This document shows, piece after piece, positions 9,326-17,736 of a stretch of DNA of 64,000 nt. How positions within the stretch are numbered: position 1 is the first letter of the stretch; every line of letters begins with the position of its first letter. Under the pieces are notes generated by a model. That model saw only the letters and a program-made list of their open reading frames with translations. It did not search any database and was not told the DNA's origin. The stretch is from Pseudoalteromonas sp. UG3-2 (lineage in GTDB: Bacteria; Pseudomonadota; Gammaproteobacteria; Enterobacterales; Alteromonadaceae), in assembly GCF_037120705.1 (NCBI RefSeq), contig NZ_JAWLJU010000002.1, positions 2,881,001 to 2,945,000 on the forward strand, given 5' to 3'. A program made the position numbers and the translations under genes.

Positions 9326-11350
9326 ATGGGAAAGAAAAATAAGTTTTTATCTTGGTTAGGTTTTGGTAAGTCAGATAAAGCAGAGCAAGAAGCTGAACGC
9401 CAAGCACAGCAAGAGCAGCAACAGGCCGAACAACTAGCGCAGCAAGCCAAAGAACAAGCTGAACGTGAAGAGGCAGAGCGTCAGGCACAGCTGGCCAAAG
9501 AACAAGCTGAACGTGAAGAGGCAGAGCGTCAAGCACAGCTGGCCAAAGAACAAGCTGAGCGTGAAGAAGCAGATCGTCAAGCACAGCTGGCGAAAGAACA
9601 AGCTGAACGTGAAGAAGCAGAACGTCAAGCGCAGCTGGCCAAAGAACAAGCTGAACGTGAAGAAACAGAACGTCAAGCACAGCTGGCGAAAGAACAAGCT
9701 GAACGTGAAGAAGCAGATCGTCAAGCACAGCTGGCCAAAGAACAAGCCGAGCGTGAAGAAGCAGAGCGTCAAGCACAGCTGGCCAAAGAACAAGCTGAGC
9801 GTGAAGAAACAGAACGTCAAGCACAGCTGGCGAAAGAACAAGCTGAACGTGAAGAAGCAGATCGTCAAGCACAGCTGGCCAAAGAACAAGCCGAGCGTGA
9901 AGAAGCAGAGCGTCAAGCACAGCTGGCCAAAGAACAAGCTGAGCGTGAAGAAGCAGAACGTCAAGCGCAGCTGGCGAAAGAACAAGCTGAGCGTGAAGAA
10001 GCCGAGCGTCAAGCGCAGCTGGCCAAAGAACAAGCTGAGCGTGAAGAAGCACTACGTCAGGCACAACTGGCGAAAGAGCAAGCCGAGCGTGAAGAGGCAG
10101 AGCGACAGGCTCAGCTGGCCAAAGAGCAAGCCGAGCGTGAAGAGGCAGAACGTCAGGCACAGCTGGCGAAAGAGCAGGCCGAGCGTGAAGAAGCCGAGCG
10201 TCAGGCACAGTTGGCGAAAGAACAAGCTGAGCGTGAAGAAGCAGAACGTCAGGCTCAGCTGGCGAAAGAGCAGGCCGAGCGTGAAGAAGCCGAGCGTCAA
10301 GCTCAGCTGGTGAAAGAACAAGCCGAACGTGAAGAAGCAGAACGTCAGGCACAGCTGGCGAAAGAACAAGCTGAACGTGAAGAGGCAGAGCGTCAGGCAC
10401 AGTTGGCGAAAGAGCAAGAAAAGCCGAAAAAAGCAGGCTTTTTTAGCCGATTAAAACAAGGCTTATTAAAAACCAAAGCCAACATTGGTTCTGGTTTTGC
10501 TTCCGTATTCAAAGGTAAGAAAATCGATGATGAGCTGTTTGAGGATTTAGAAACTCAATTATTAACAGCCGACATTGGTGTTGAAACCACCATGAAGCTA
10601 ATTGATAGCCTCACTGATGCCGCTGACAGAAAGCAGCTTAAAGATGGTGAAGCCTTATATGAGCTGATGAAAAAGGAAATGGCGGAGATTTTAAAAACGG
10701 CTGAACAGCCATTAGAGATCCCAGCAAATAAGAAGCCTTATGTGATTTTGATGGTTGGCGTTAATGGCGTGGGCAAAACCACCACCATAGGTAAGCTGGC
10801 TAAGCAGTTCCAAAGCGAAGGCAAATCGGTCATGTTAGCTGCCGGCGATACATTCCGTGCTGCAGCCGTTGAGCAGTTGCAGGTCTGGGGCGAGCGCAAT
10901 AGCATTCCTGTGGTGGCCCAGCATACCGGTGCCGATTCTGCTTCAGTGGTGTTTGATGCCTTTCAGGCGGCACAAGCCAGAGGTGTCGACGTATTGATTG
11001 CCGACACGGCAGGGCGATTGCAAAACAAAGATAACTTGATGCAAGAACTAGAGAAAATTGCTCGAGTAATGAAAAAACTGGATCCAGATGCACCACATGA
11101 AGTGATGTTGACCATTGATGCCGGCACCGGGCAAAACGCCATTAGCCAGGTGAAGTTATTTAATCAGGCGGTGGGCTTAACAGGGATTGCGCTGACTAAA
11201 CTGGATGGTACTGCGAAAGGTGGGGTTATCTTTGCGGTGGCCGATCAGTTTAAAGTGCCCATTCGCTACATTGGTGTAGGCGAAGGCATTGATGACCTGC
11301 GTACTTTCAAAAGTGACGACTTTATAGAGGCATTGTTTAGCCAAGAGTAA
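9326..11350 (+). CDS. ftsY: Signal recognition particle receptor FtsY with expanded repeat domain
   Basis: FtsY docks the SRP-ribosome complex at the inner membrane. The ATG at 9326 (MGKKNKFLSWLGFGK, an amphipathic membrane-targeting helix) is chosen over an upstream in-frame codon, giving 674 residues against 497 in E. coli. The excess is in the acidic A domain, which here is 20 near-perfect copies of a 16-residue charged unit (EREEAERQAQLAKEQA; residues about 46-364), predicted as one long coiled coil or single alpha helix. The N domain begins at about 370 (KKAGFFSRLKQGLLKTK). The G domain is intact: GVNGVGKTT (about 478), DTFRAAAVEQL, DTAGRLQNK and TKLDGTAKGG. It precedes ftsE-ftsX as in E. 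coli. Confidence 0.97.
   Translation: MGKKNKFLSWLGFGKSDKAEQEAERQAQQEQQQAEQLAQQAKEQAEREEAERQAQLAKEQAEREEAERQAQLAKEQAEREEADRQAQLAKEQAEREEAERQAQLAKEQAEREETERQAQLAKEQAEREEADRQAQLAKEQAEREEAERQAQLAKEQAEREETERQAQLAKEQAEREEADRQAQLAKEQAEREEAERQAQLAKEQAEREEAERQAQLAKEQAEREEAERQAQLAKEQAEREEALRQAQLAKEQAEREEAERQAQLAKEQAEREEAERQAQLAKEQAEREEAERQAQLAKEQAEREEAERQAQLAKEQAEREEAERQAQLVKEQAEREEAERQAQLAKEQAEREEAERQAQLAKEQEKPKKAGFFSRLKQGLLKTKANIGSGFASVFKGKKIDDELFEDLETQLLTADIGVETTMKLIDSLTDAADRKQLKDGEALYELMKKEMAEILKTAEQPLEIPANKKPYVILMVGVNGVGKTTTIGKLAKQFQSEGKSVMLAAGDTFRAAAVEQLQVWGERNSIPVVAQHTGADSASVVFDAFQAAQARGVDVLIADTAGRLQNKDNLMQELEKIARVMKKLDPDAPHEVMLTIDAGTGQNAISQVKLFNQAVGLTGIALTKLDGTAKGGVIFAVADQFKVPIRYIGVGEGIDDLRTFKSDDFIEALFSQE
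9461..10417 (+). repeat. Twenty tandem 48-bp units inside ftsY
   Basis: Unit k starts at 9461+48(k-1), and every unit keeps the reading frame. Variation is mostly at synonymous sites and at one codon (Glu/Asp/Leu and Ala/Thr in EEAER). Units 5-7 (9653-9796) and 8-10 (9797-9940) differ at a single base in 144, so a three-unit block was copied recently. All six frames stay open over much of the array, which creates long spurious ORFs on both strands. Confidence 0.97.
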
Positions 11351-11361
11351 TGAGTTACACA

Positions 11362-11383
11362 GCGGGCGTTAGTGCCCGTTTTG
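11362..11383 (+). terminator. Probable terminator or attenuator after ftsY
   Basis: Stem CGGGC / GCCCG (11363-11367 and 11374-11378) with a 6-base loop and TTTTG tail, 12 bp after the ftsY stop. The stem is short, so it may only partly separate ftsY from ftsE-ftsX. Confidence 0.55.
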
Positions 11384-11480
11384 TCTTATGGGTGCAGCAA
11401 CAACAGCGACAGGTAATCACTAAGCAAAGTCTTAGAGCGGAACGAGTTACCGTTAGGCATAATAATGATAAGAGGCCAAA

Positions 11481-12158
11481 ATGATTCAGTTTAACGACGT
11501 GAGCAAGACCTATCCCGGCGGCCATAAAGCACTCGAAAAGGTCAGCTTTGAGCTTGGCAAAGGAGAGCTGGCCTTTTTAACTGGTCATAGTGGGGCAGGA
11601 AAAAGTACCTTATTAAAGCTTATCAGTGTGATGGAGCGACCATCGGCAGGAAAGGTGGCGATCAATGGCGTTGACTTAAATACGGTACCGAATCGCAAAA
11701 TTCCTTTTGTCCGTCGCGATATTGGCATTATTTTCCAAAACCACCGTTTGCTTGAGCGTTACAACGTATTTGATAATGTGGCGTTGCCATTGGTGATTGA
11801 AGGGATGCACCATAAACAAATCAGTAAACGGGTTCATGCCGCACTTGATAAAGTAGGGCTACTAGACAAAGTACGTTGTCATCCTAGTGTGTTATCAGGG
11901 GGAGAGCAGCAGCGGGTGGGAATTGCCCGAGCTATTGTAAACTCTCCACCTTTGTTACTGGCGGATGAGCCTACAGGGAACCTTGACCCTGAGTTGTCGA
12001 TGGAGATCCTCAATTTGTTTGAAGAATTTAATCAACATGGTACTTCCGTGCTCATAGCAACCCACGATTTAGGGTTAATTGCGCGTATGCGTTATCGCAG
12101 CTTAACCTTGAATCAAGGCAAGCTAATGCAAGATCCGTTAGCAGAGGGAATGCTATGA
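11481..12158 (+). CDS. ftsE: Cell division ATP-binding protein FtsE
   Basis: The ATPase of the FtsEX complex, which couples cytoplasmic ATP hydrolysis to activation of periplasmic peptidoglycan hydrolases at the septum. The 225-residue ABC protein has Walker A GHSGAGKS (35-42), signature LSGGEQQR and Walker B LLLADEPTGNLDP. It overlaps ftsX by the ATGA quartet, so translation is coupled. A purine-rich AAGAGG site precedes the ATG. Confidence 0.97.
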   Translation: MIQFNDVSKTYPGGHKALEKVSFELGKGELAFLTGHSGAGKSTLLKLISVMERPSAGKVAINGVDLNTVPNRKIPFVRRDIGIIFQNHRLLERYNVFDNVALPLVIEGMHHKQISKRVHAALDKVGLLDKVRCHPSVLSGGEQQRVGIARAIVNSPPLLLADEPTGNLDPELSMEILNLFEEFNQHGTSVLIATHDLGLIARMRYRSLTLNQGKLMQDPLAEGML

Positions 12159-13141
12159 GTTTGCTATTTAAAGGTCACAATGGCCAGTCGCAAAAAACAG
12201 ATAAATCCATTTTCCATCACTTTTACTTTTTTTGTTTGATGATAATTCGCCAAGGAGTACAAAGCCTTGGCGAAATGTGGCGCACCCCATTGGCGTCGAT
12301 GATGACAATTCTAGTTTTGGGGCTAAGCTTAACTCTGCCTGCCACGCTTTATGTGGTGGTTAAAAATGTGCAGCAAGTCAGTAGTGGCTTTAAAGAGGCC
12401 TCGGAGATTTCGCTGTTTGTTAAAGAGCACATGACTGCAGCCCAAACGCAAACTCTGGTGAAGCGTTTAGCACTCTACTCTGAGGTAGATAAGGTTGTAT
12501 TAATCGATAAACGTGCTGCGCTGGAGGAGTTTAAATCCATGTCTGGCTTTGGCCAAGCGCTCGATTATTTAACAGAAAACCCATTGCCAAACGTGGTGTT
12601 GGTCACTCCAACAAGTCGTTTTAGTAAACCGCAAGCGGCAGCCGAGTTATTAGAAAAACTCGAAAAAGAGCGTGAAGTTGAGTTTGGCAAGCTGGATATC
12701 GAGTGGTTAGAGCGCTTAAACGCCTTGCTCGCCTTATTAAAAGAAAGTGTTATTACCGTGGGCTTTTTGCTGCTCAGTGCGGTGATCTTAATTATTGGTA
12801 ATACCATAAGGTTATCGATTATGGATAAAAAGGAAGAGATCCAAGTATTAAAGCTAGTTGGCGCAACCAACGCCTTCATTCAGGCGCCGTTTCTGTGGAC
12901 TGGTATATGGTATGGCATTGTCGGTGGCTTAGTTGCTTTTATTTGCGTTGCTTTAATGCTGTGGTGGCTGGAGTCAGCTGTGACTATGGTGGCCGGTGTC
13001 TACCAAAGTGACTTTACCTTACAAGGGCTAGCTGGCAATGAGTTGTTGGTGCTACTAGCGACTGCTGTGGTGCTCGGCTTTGTGGGGTCATTTCTATCGG
13101 TTTATCGCTACATCAAGGAAATAGAACCAGAAAAGGTGTGA
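12155..13141 (+). CDS. ftsX: Cell division protein FtsX
   Basis: The membrane subunit of FtsEX. The 328-residue protein has a cytoplasmic N-terminus, a first membrane segment near residues 45-70 (TILVLGLSLTLPATLYVV), a periplasmic domain that in the family recruits EnvC or similar hydrolase activators, and three further C-terminal membrane segments (about 195-220, 245-275, 295-315). Motifs LLALLKESVITVGFLLLSAVILIIGNTIRLSI and the ending RYIKEIEPEKV fit FtsX. The start overlaps the ftsE stop. Confidence 0.96.
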   Translation: MSLLFKGHNGQSQKTDKSIFHHFYFFCLMIIRQGVQSLGEMWRTPLASMMTILVLGLSLTLPATLYVVVKNVQQVSSGFKEASEISLFVKEHMTAAQTQTLVKRLALYSEVDKVVLIDKRAALEEFKSMSGFGQALDYLTENPLPNVVLVTPTSRFSKPQAAAELLEKLEKEREVEFGKLDIEWLERLNALLALLKESVITVGFLLLSAVILIIGNTIRLSIMDKKEEIQVLKLVGATNAFIQAPFLWTGIWYGIVGGLVAFICVALMLWWLESAVTMVAGVYQSDFTLQGLAGNELLVLLATAVVLGFVGSFLSVYRYIKEIEPEKV

Positions 13142-13150
13142 TGACTGCAA

Positions 13151-13314
13151 TTAGTGCTAATTTAGCATGGCTTTATTGCCGTTATTAGCACTGCACTTAT
13201 TAGGTTTAGCACTGTCATAAAAAAATAATAACCTAAATAAAGTACTTTGAATCTCAATTTTATTGTTTAAAAACAGGGTTTTATGTTCTTTCCTTGTTTG
13301 TGTCTTTTAGCACT
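13151..13314. promoter_or_regulatory. Scattered CIRCE half-sites upstream of rpoH
   Basis: The octamer TTAGCACT occurs at 13185-13192, 13206-13213 and 13307-13314, and its complement AGTGCTAA at 13153-13160. Together with the full CIRCE at 13347-13373 this makes six half-sites in about 220 bp. The first two direct copies are 21 bp apart, two helical turns. Accessory HrcA contacts are possible; the arrangement is seen, the binding is inferred. Confidence 0.5.
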
Positions 13315-13342
13315 TGATTTTAAAAATCAAATAAAGTAGATT
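13314..13342 (+). promoter_or_regulatory. Candidate sigma70 promoter of rpoH
   Basis: TTGATT (13314-13319), a 17-bp spacer and TAGATT (13337-13342). The predicted start near 13349 falls at the first bases of the CIRCE element, the position where a bound repressor would block initiation. Confidence 0.55.
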
Positions 13343-13346
13343 GCAT

Positions 13347-13373
13347 TTAGCACTCTAGATGTTAGAGTGCTAA
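13347..13373. promoter_or_regulatory. Perfect CIRCE operator (HrcA site)
   Basis: TTAGCACTC-N9-GAGTGCTAA, identical in both arms and in spacer length to the CIRCE consensus bound by the heat-shock repressor HrcA. It lies 34 bp before the rpoH start codon and at the predicted transcription start. hrcA is not in this window. In the transcript the same sequence would form a 9-bp hairpin in the 5' leader. Confidence 0.9.
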
Positions 13374-13407
13374 ATATACACGAAACGCTTTATCACTGAG
13401 GTGAAAC

Positions 13408-14265
13408 ATGAGTAAAGATTTATACGCACTAGCACTAACTGGACAGCAAAGCGCAAGCATTGAAGGCTACCTTCAGTCGGTTAGCACTATCCCTATGCTT
13501 GGTGCCGAGGAAGAAAAGCGCTTAGCGACCCGTCTTCAGGAAGAAGGTGATCTTAATGCTGCAAAGCAACTCATTATGTCGCACTTGAGATTCGTCGCTC
13601 ACATCGCGAAAAGTTACTCTGGTTATGGTTTGCCACAGGCCGACCTAATCCAAGAAGGTAATATTGGTCTGATGAAAGCCGTTAAACGTTTCGACCCAAG
13701 TGTTGGTGTTCGCCTAGTGTCGTTTGCAGTACATTGGATCAAAGCAGAGATCCACGAGTACGTACTGAAAAACTGGCGTATCGTGAAAGTCGCGACCACT
13801 AAAGCACAACGTAAACTGTTCTTTAATCTACGTAAGAATAAAAAGCGTCTAGGTTGGTTTAACCAAGACGAGGTAAGCACCGTTGCTAGTGAGCTAGGTG
13901 TGAGTGAAAAAGAAGTACGCGAAATGGAATCTCGTATGGCGGGGCAAGACATGGGCTTTGATCTGTCTGCTGACGATGATGATAACCAATCTAGCACCTT
14001 TTCACCGGTACAATACTTAACTGACACCAGCAGTGATGTGGCAGAAGAAGTGGAACAAGCGCAATGGCAAGAGCAATCACATAACCGCTTGTTTGCAGCA
14101 TTAAAAACCTTAGACGAGCGTTCTCAAGACATTGTTAGTGCACGCTGGCTTGCCGATGAAAAAGCCACTTTGCAAGACCTAGCACAAAAATACGACGTTT
14201 CAGCTGAGCGTGTTCGTCAGTTAGAAAAGTCAGCAATGAAGAAGCTGCAAAACGCCATGAGCTAG
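13408..14265 (+). CDS. rpoH: RNA polymerase heat-shock sigma factor (sigma32)
   Basis: Directs transcription of chaperone and protease genes on heat shock. The 285-residue protein (284 in E. coli) contains region 2 with [31 protein letters not shown] split over residues 60-90, the RpoH box [12 protein letters not shown] (about 134-145) that contacts core polymerase and is tied to degradation by FtsH, and region 4 [19 protein letters not shown] at the end. It follows ftsX, the normal order. The CIRCE element upstream suggests repression by HrcA, which is unlike E. coli, where control is mainly by mRNA structure and protein turnover. Confidence 0.98.
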   Translation: MSKDLYALALTGQQSASIEGYLQSVSTIPMLGAEEEKRLATRLQEEGDLNAAKQLIMSHLRFVAHIAKSYSGYGLPQADLIQEGNIGLMKAVKRFDPSVGVRLVSFAVHWIKAEIHEYVLKNWRIVKVATTKAQRKLFFNLRKNKKRLGWFNQDEVSTVASELGVSEKEVREMESRMAGQDMGFDLSADDDDNQSSTFSPVQYLTDTSSDVAEEVEQAQWQEQSHNRLFAALKTLDERSQDIVSARWLADEKATLQDLAQKYDVSAERVRQLEKSAMKKLQNAMS

Positions 14266-14294
14266 TTTTCTTAGGCTAAAAATTCGTGTATCCA

Positions 14295-14327
14295 AACAAT
14301 GCCGCTATTTAGCGGCATTGTTGTTTT
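14295..14327 (+). terminator. Strong terminator of rpoH
   Basis: Stem AACAATGCCGCT / AGCGGCATTGTT (14295-14306 and 14311-14322), perfect 12 bp with a 4-base loop, followed by G and five T. Confidence 0.93.
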
Positions 14328-14381
14328 TGCCTACAATTCAACGATTTCCAAGACTAAGAGTCGATCTAGTTAAAACTGAGC

Positions 14382-14410
14382 TTACAAGTGTTCGCTAATT
14401 TGATTATAAT
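14382..14410 (+). promoter_or_regulatory. Promoter of the acyltransferase-rraB operon
   Basis: A perfect -10 TATAAT at 14405-14410 with a weak -35 TTACAA at 14382-14387 (17-bp spacer). The transcript would start about 25 bp before the TTG start codon. Confidence 0.55.
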
Positions 14411-14440
14411 GCCGCTGTTTTTATAGTTGGAGCGATAAAC

Positions 14441-15154
14441 TTGATTGCGGTCATTCGAATCATTTTATTAACCCTATTTATCGTGGTTAGCGCCACCATG
14501 GGGTTATTGTTATGCATTGTGCGCCCATTTCACCCTAATAATGTTCATATTATTTCAAGGTGGTATGGCTCAATGTCGCGACTTATAGGCGTCGAGTTGG
14601 TCATTACTCAGCACCCAGACACGCTCGAGTTAGCACCGGTAATGTACGTTGCCAATCACCAGAATAATTATGACCTATTTACTTTACCGGCCGTCGTACC
14701 AAAGAATACGGTGAGCATGGGTAAAAAGAGCTTAAAGTGGATCCCATTTTTTGGTCAAATGTATTGGCTTTCTGGCAATATTCTTATCGACCGAGGTAAT
14801 CGCAGCAAAGCTATGGATACCCTAAGTCGTTCTGCCAAAAAAATCATTGAGACGCAGCTGTCTGTGTGGATGTTCCCTGAAGGCACGCGCAGCTATGGTC
14901 GTGGGCTACTGCCATTTAAAACCGGCGCATTTCATACGGCCATGAATGCCAAAGTGCCTGTGGTACCGGTTTGTATGAGCTCAACTCATAATAAAATTAA
15001 ACTTAACCGTTGGAATAACGGTAAGGTGTATATTGATATCATGGCGCCAGAATATTTGGATGCGGATTTACCTGCAAGAGAACATGCAGCGCGGATCCAT
15101 GCTAAAATGGCAGACAGAATAGCGCAATTAGATGCAACAGCGAGAGATGAATAA
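14441..15154 (+). CDS. plsC: 1-acyl-sn-glycerol-3-phosphate acyltransferase (PlsC-like)
   Basis: Transfers an acyl chain to the sn-2 position of lysophosphatidic acid to make phosphatidic acid at the inner membrane. The 237-residue protein has an N-terminal membrane anchor (residues 4-27), the catalytic NHX4D motif (His73, Asp78) and FPEGTR (145-150) with the following GLLPFKTGAFHTA and VPVVPVCMSS segments. The start is TTG with GGAG 8 bp upstream, and no ATG fits better. The stop overlaps the rraB start (TAATG), so the two are co-translated. The symbol is by family; a paralogue elsewhere could be the main PlsC. Confidence 0.9.
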   Translation: MIAVIRIILLTLFIVVSATMGLLLCIVRPFHPNNVHIISRWYGSMSRLIGVELVITQHPDTLELAPVMYVANHQNNYDLFTLPAVVPKNTVSMGKKSLKWIPFFGQMYWLSGNILIDRGNRSKAMDTLSRSAKKIIETQLSVWMFPEGTRSYGRGLLPFKTGAFHTAMNAKVPVVPVCMSSTHNKIKLNRWNNGKVYIDIMAPEYLDADLPAREHAARIHAKMADRIAQLDATARDE

Positions 15155-15489
15155 TGGAAGACTGGCGTGAAATAAGCGAAGACATTGTCTCTTCATTACT
15201 GGAAGATGGTTCTAACCCAGAAACCCTCTATGAAGTAGAACACCACTTTGTTAGCGAAGATTTTGAAAAGCTTGAAGCGGCTGCCTTAGCTGCCTTCAAA
15301 CTAGGCTACGATGTTGAAGAGCCTGCAGAACTAGAGCTTGAAGACGGTGAGAAGATCTGGGGCTTTGATGTTGTGGTTGAAGCTGAGCTTGATACCGATG
15401 TCATCATGGAGGATGTGGTCAAGTTGGAACAAGTAGCCACTGATGCTGGAATTGAATACGACGGCTGGGGCACTTACTTTCAAGAGTAA
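15154..15489 (+). CDS. rraB: Ribonuclease E inhibitor RraB
   Basis: Small acidic protein that binds the C-terminal scaffold of RNase E and changes which mRNAs the degradosome attacks. The 111-residue sequence has the family features: VSSLLEDGSNPETLYEVEHHFV near the N-terminus (residues about 11-32), many Glu/Asp, and the ending EYDGWGTYFQE. It is about 20 residues shorter at the C-terminus than the enterobacterial protein. It is translationally coupled to the acyltransferase gene upstream. Confidence 0.9.
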   Translation: MEDWREISEDIVSSLLEDGSNPETLYEVEHHFVSEDFEKLEAAALAAFKLGYDVEEPAELELEDGEKIWGFDVVVEAELDTDVIMEDVVKLEQVATDAGIEYDGWGTYFQE

Positions 15490-15513
15490 TGGCTAACACT
15501 GTGATCGTGGTTG

Positions 15514-15547
15514 TGAGGTAAGTCGCTTACCTCATGACTCTTGTTTT
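15514..15547 (+). terminator. Probable terminator after rraB
   Basis: Stem TGAGGTAAG / CTTACCTCA (15514-15522 and 15526-15534) with a three-base loop. The tail TGACTCTTGTTTT is only moderately T-rich. Confidence 0.6.
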
Positions 15548-15702
15548 ACTAACCACATACCTTTTTCCTCTTTCGCACTTTCCTAAGCCACTAAGCAGCA
15601 AACACTTACCATACCTTTGTGCGAATTTTTCTTAAAATTATGGTCTTTTTTCGGGTTCAATGGTATTAATATTTATTGGCCCAACCACGTTTTAAAAGAC
15701 TT

Positions 15703-16971
15703 ATGCAGATTGTCCTCCCCATCGAAGATCTTCAACCTGGTATGTTTGTGGACAGCGTTCATAGACATAAGTCTGATGCTGGGGTCAAAATAAAATCTCG
15801 CGGCATGGTGCGAGATAAAGCCATCATTCAAAAGCTAATCGAAAAAGGTGTATTGGAACTGAAAATCGACTTTACCCAAAGCGATATTCCGGTACCTGAA
15901 AAGTATCAACAACCTGAGCCCGACAAAGAGCCGCAACCTGGGGCTGAAACAACAGCCAAAAAAGGTACGGATGGCAGCCTCTCTACTGCAAAAAGTCGTA
16001 TAAAAAACAAAGCCAAGAGCACATCAAAAGAGCAATCGTTGCAGCAAGAATTTGCTGTGGCAATGCAAAAGTTTGAGAAAAACAACCGCCAAATTCAAAG
16101 CCTCTATGGTGATGTCACCTCGGGGATGAAAGTCGATATTTCGTTGCTTAATGAAGTGAGTAAAGACATCGTGGCGTCGGTGCTGCGCAACTCCAATGCC
16201 ATGGCTATCTTAACGCGAATTAAAGATAAAGATGCCTACAATTGGCGCCATATGACCAACTGTGCCATTTTAATCACCGTGTTTGCAAAGCACCTGGGGC
16301 TGCAGCAGCACATTATTGAGCAGCTCGCAATGGGGGCCATGTTACACGATATTGGTCACGCTAAATTGCCCCAGGGGTTAATTAACAAACCTGGCCGCTT
16401 CACTGAGCTGGAATATAAAGCCGTTAAAAAACACGTTGCTCAGTCTTTAGGGATGAGTAAAGGCGAAGCCGGTATTACGCCCATTATGTTGGATATGATC
16501 ATCAATCACCATGAACGTTTAGACGGCACTGGCTATCCACGCAAGATAAAAGGTGACGCCTTGAGTACGGCGGCGCGAATGATGGCCATTGTCGATGTCT
16601 ATGATGCCATCACCGCCGATCAGCATCATAAAGAGGCTGATGAACCCATCAATGCGCTTCGTTATCTGCTGTCGAATAAAACTCAGTTTGACCCTATCTT
16701 AGTGCAGCGGTTTATTAAATGCATGGGCGTGCACCCGGTTGGCACCATCGTAAAGTTAACTAATGAACGTTTAGGGTTGGTGCTCGAGGGCAATAAAGGC
16801 GCACCTACAGCGCCTATGGTGCGCGTTTTTTATAACACCAAACACCTGCACCATGTGACGGCGAAAGATTTAGATCTTAGTCACTCCGATGTCAAAGTTA
16901 TTGCCAGTGTAAGGCCTCTGGATTATCAGATTAATTTATCGCGGCTGCTTAAAGAGCAGTTGTTGGTGTAG
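15703..16971 (+). CDS. HD-GYP cyclic-di-GMP phosphodiesterase with DUF3391 N-terminus
   Basis: Predicted to degrade cyclic-di-GMP. The N-terminus ([19 protein letters not shown]) is the DUF3391-type domain often fused to HD-GYP. A variable linker rich in Pro, Lys and Gln follows (about 65-130). The HD-GYP domain carries [11 protein letters not shown] (about 212-222), the [12 protein letters not shown] motif (about 265-276) and [12 protein letters not shown], so metal ligands and GYP are intact and activity is likely. The ATG at 15703 gives 422 residues; an in-frame TTG at 15676 would add nine. Neither has a good Shine-Dalgarno site. It is a single-gene unit. Confidence 0.9.
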   Translation: MQIVLPIEDLQPGMFVDSVHRHKSDAGVKIKSRGMVRDKAIIQKLIEKGVLELKIDFTQSDIPVPEKYQQPEPDKEPQPGAETTAKKGTDGSLSTAKSRIKNKAKSTSKEQSLQQEFAVAMQKFEKNNRQIQSLYGDVTSGMKVDISLLNEVSKDIVASVLRNSNAMAILTRIKDKDAYNWRHMTNCAILITVFAKHLGLQQHIIEQLAMGAMLHDIGHAKLPQGLINKPGRFTELEYKAVKKHVAQSLGMSKGEAGITPIMLDMIINHHERLDGTGYPRKIKGDALSTAARMMAIVDVYDAITADQHHKEADEPINALRYLLSNKTQFDPILVQRFIKCMGVHPVGTIVKLTNERLGLVLEGNKGAPTAPMVRVFYNTKHLHHVTAKDLDLSHSDVKVIASVRPLDYQINLSRLLKEQLLV

Positions 16972-17017
16972 TTGTCTTTGTGGAGAGTTTTGGTGTTTGT
17001 TCTCGTGACGGGGTTCT

Positions 17018-17229
17018 GCGCCCGTCCATGGGCGCCGACTGACTTTTCTTTGTCGCCCAAAGAAAAGTAAGCAAAAGAAAGGGCGCTCCCAACATCACAC
17101 CGGGAACCTCAAGTAACCAGCCAATGTTAACGTTACCAGCATGTAAGGGCCATCCTTGGCCCTGACATGCTTTTTCGCGCTATCCCGGCGCTAAATAAGT
17201 TAATTGGCTGCTGACTTGAGGGTGTGATG
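17018..17229. repeat. Structured intergenic repeat with nested inverted arms
   Basis: Three hairpins in series. GCGCCC/GGGCGC at 17018-17035. ACTTTTCTTTG/CAAAGAAAAGT at 17042-17068 (perfect 11 bp, loop 5). A long imperfect inverted repeat follows: CATCACACC and CTCAAGTAACCAGCCAAT plus TTAAC on the left (17093-17131) pair with 17199-17229 on the right, apart from a 6-base insert and three mismatches or bulges. Inside it lies AGCATGT-A-AGGGCC / GGCCCT-G-ACATGCT (17138-17171) with a T-run (terminator-like). No ORF is present. The layout is that of a non-autonomous repeat element; copies elsewhere cannot be checked here. Confidence 0.75.
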
Positions 17230-17361
17230 AGGGAGGGGGTGGTGCTGCTGGTTGCTTTTTTATTCTGATAGCTATTTTATTGCTGGTAATGTTAACGAGG
17301 TTAGTGCTTTGGCTGTAAAGCAGTTTTCCTTGCAGTGATGGTATTCTGTGGAATTACCGCT

Positions 17362-17676
17362 TTACTTGCTTACTGAGGTGGTAAAAAGGCTGTTTTTACA
17401 GCGCTGTTTAAGGTGCTGCCAGCGCTCAGAGAGTAATGCTCCAGCGAGAGTGCTGGCCATCATTAATAGCCAAATCAGAGTGCCGGTTTCGCTGTGAAAG
17501 GCGAGGCAACAAAGCAGTAGCGACACCATGGCGCTGGCGATGGCGACGAGCCAATAGCGACTAACTGGGTTGTCACATTCGCCAGCATGCTTGCAGGCGC
17601 AGTAATTGGCTTTACACAGGGTATACACACTTAGGCCGCAAAAGCATAATGCGGCTAAAACGAATAGCAATAACAT
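17362..17676 (-). CDS. Small membrane protein of unknown function
   Basis: A 104-residue protein with three predicted membrane segments (about 2-22, 43-64, 68-85) and seven Cys residues, four of them in a short segment after the first helix (CKANYCACKHAGEC). The cysteine cluster could bind metal or form disulphides. A GGGAG Shine-Dalgarno sequence nine bases before the ATG supports translation. It resembles small DUF3325-type or inner-membrane proteins only in general layout. No neighbour suggests a role. Confidence 0.6.
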   Translation of the reverse strand: MLLLFVLAALCFCGLSVYTLCKANYCACKHAGECDNPVSRYWLVAIASAMVSLLLCCLAFHSETGTLIWLLMMASTLAGALLSERWQHLKQRCKNSLFTTSVSK

Positions 17677-17736
17677 ACTTCACTCCCTAGTTGGTATCAC
17701 CACTAAAACTCACTCTAACCCTTGGTAAACAGTAAA

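Noticed and set aside
9207..10400. 397-codon minus-strand ORF and a 282-codon plus-strand ORF (9465-10313) over the ftsY repeat
   Set aside because: Both come from the 48-bp periodicity, whose length is divisible by three and keeps other frames open. Their products are simple repeats (LHAQLVLSPA, KRQSVKHSWP) with no start signals, while ftsY in the chosen frame is a complete conserved gene.
9461..10417. CRISPR-like array
   Set aside because: Units are directly adjacent with no unique spacers, lie in frame within ftsY, and there are no cas genes.
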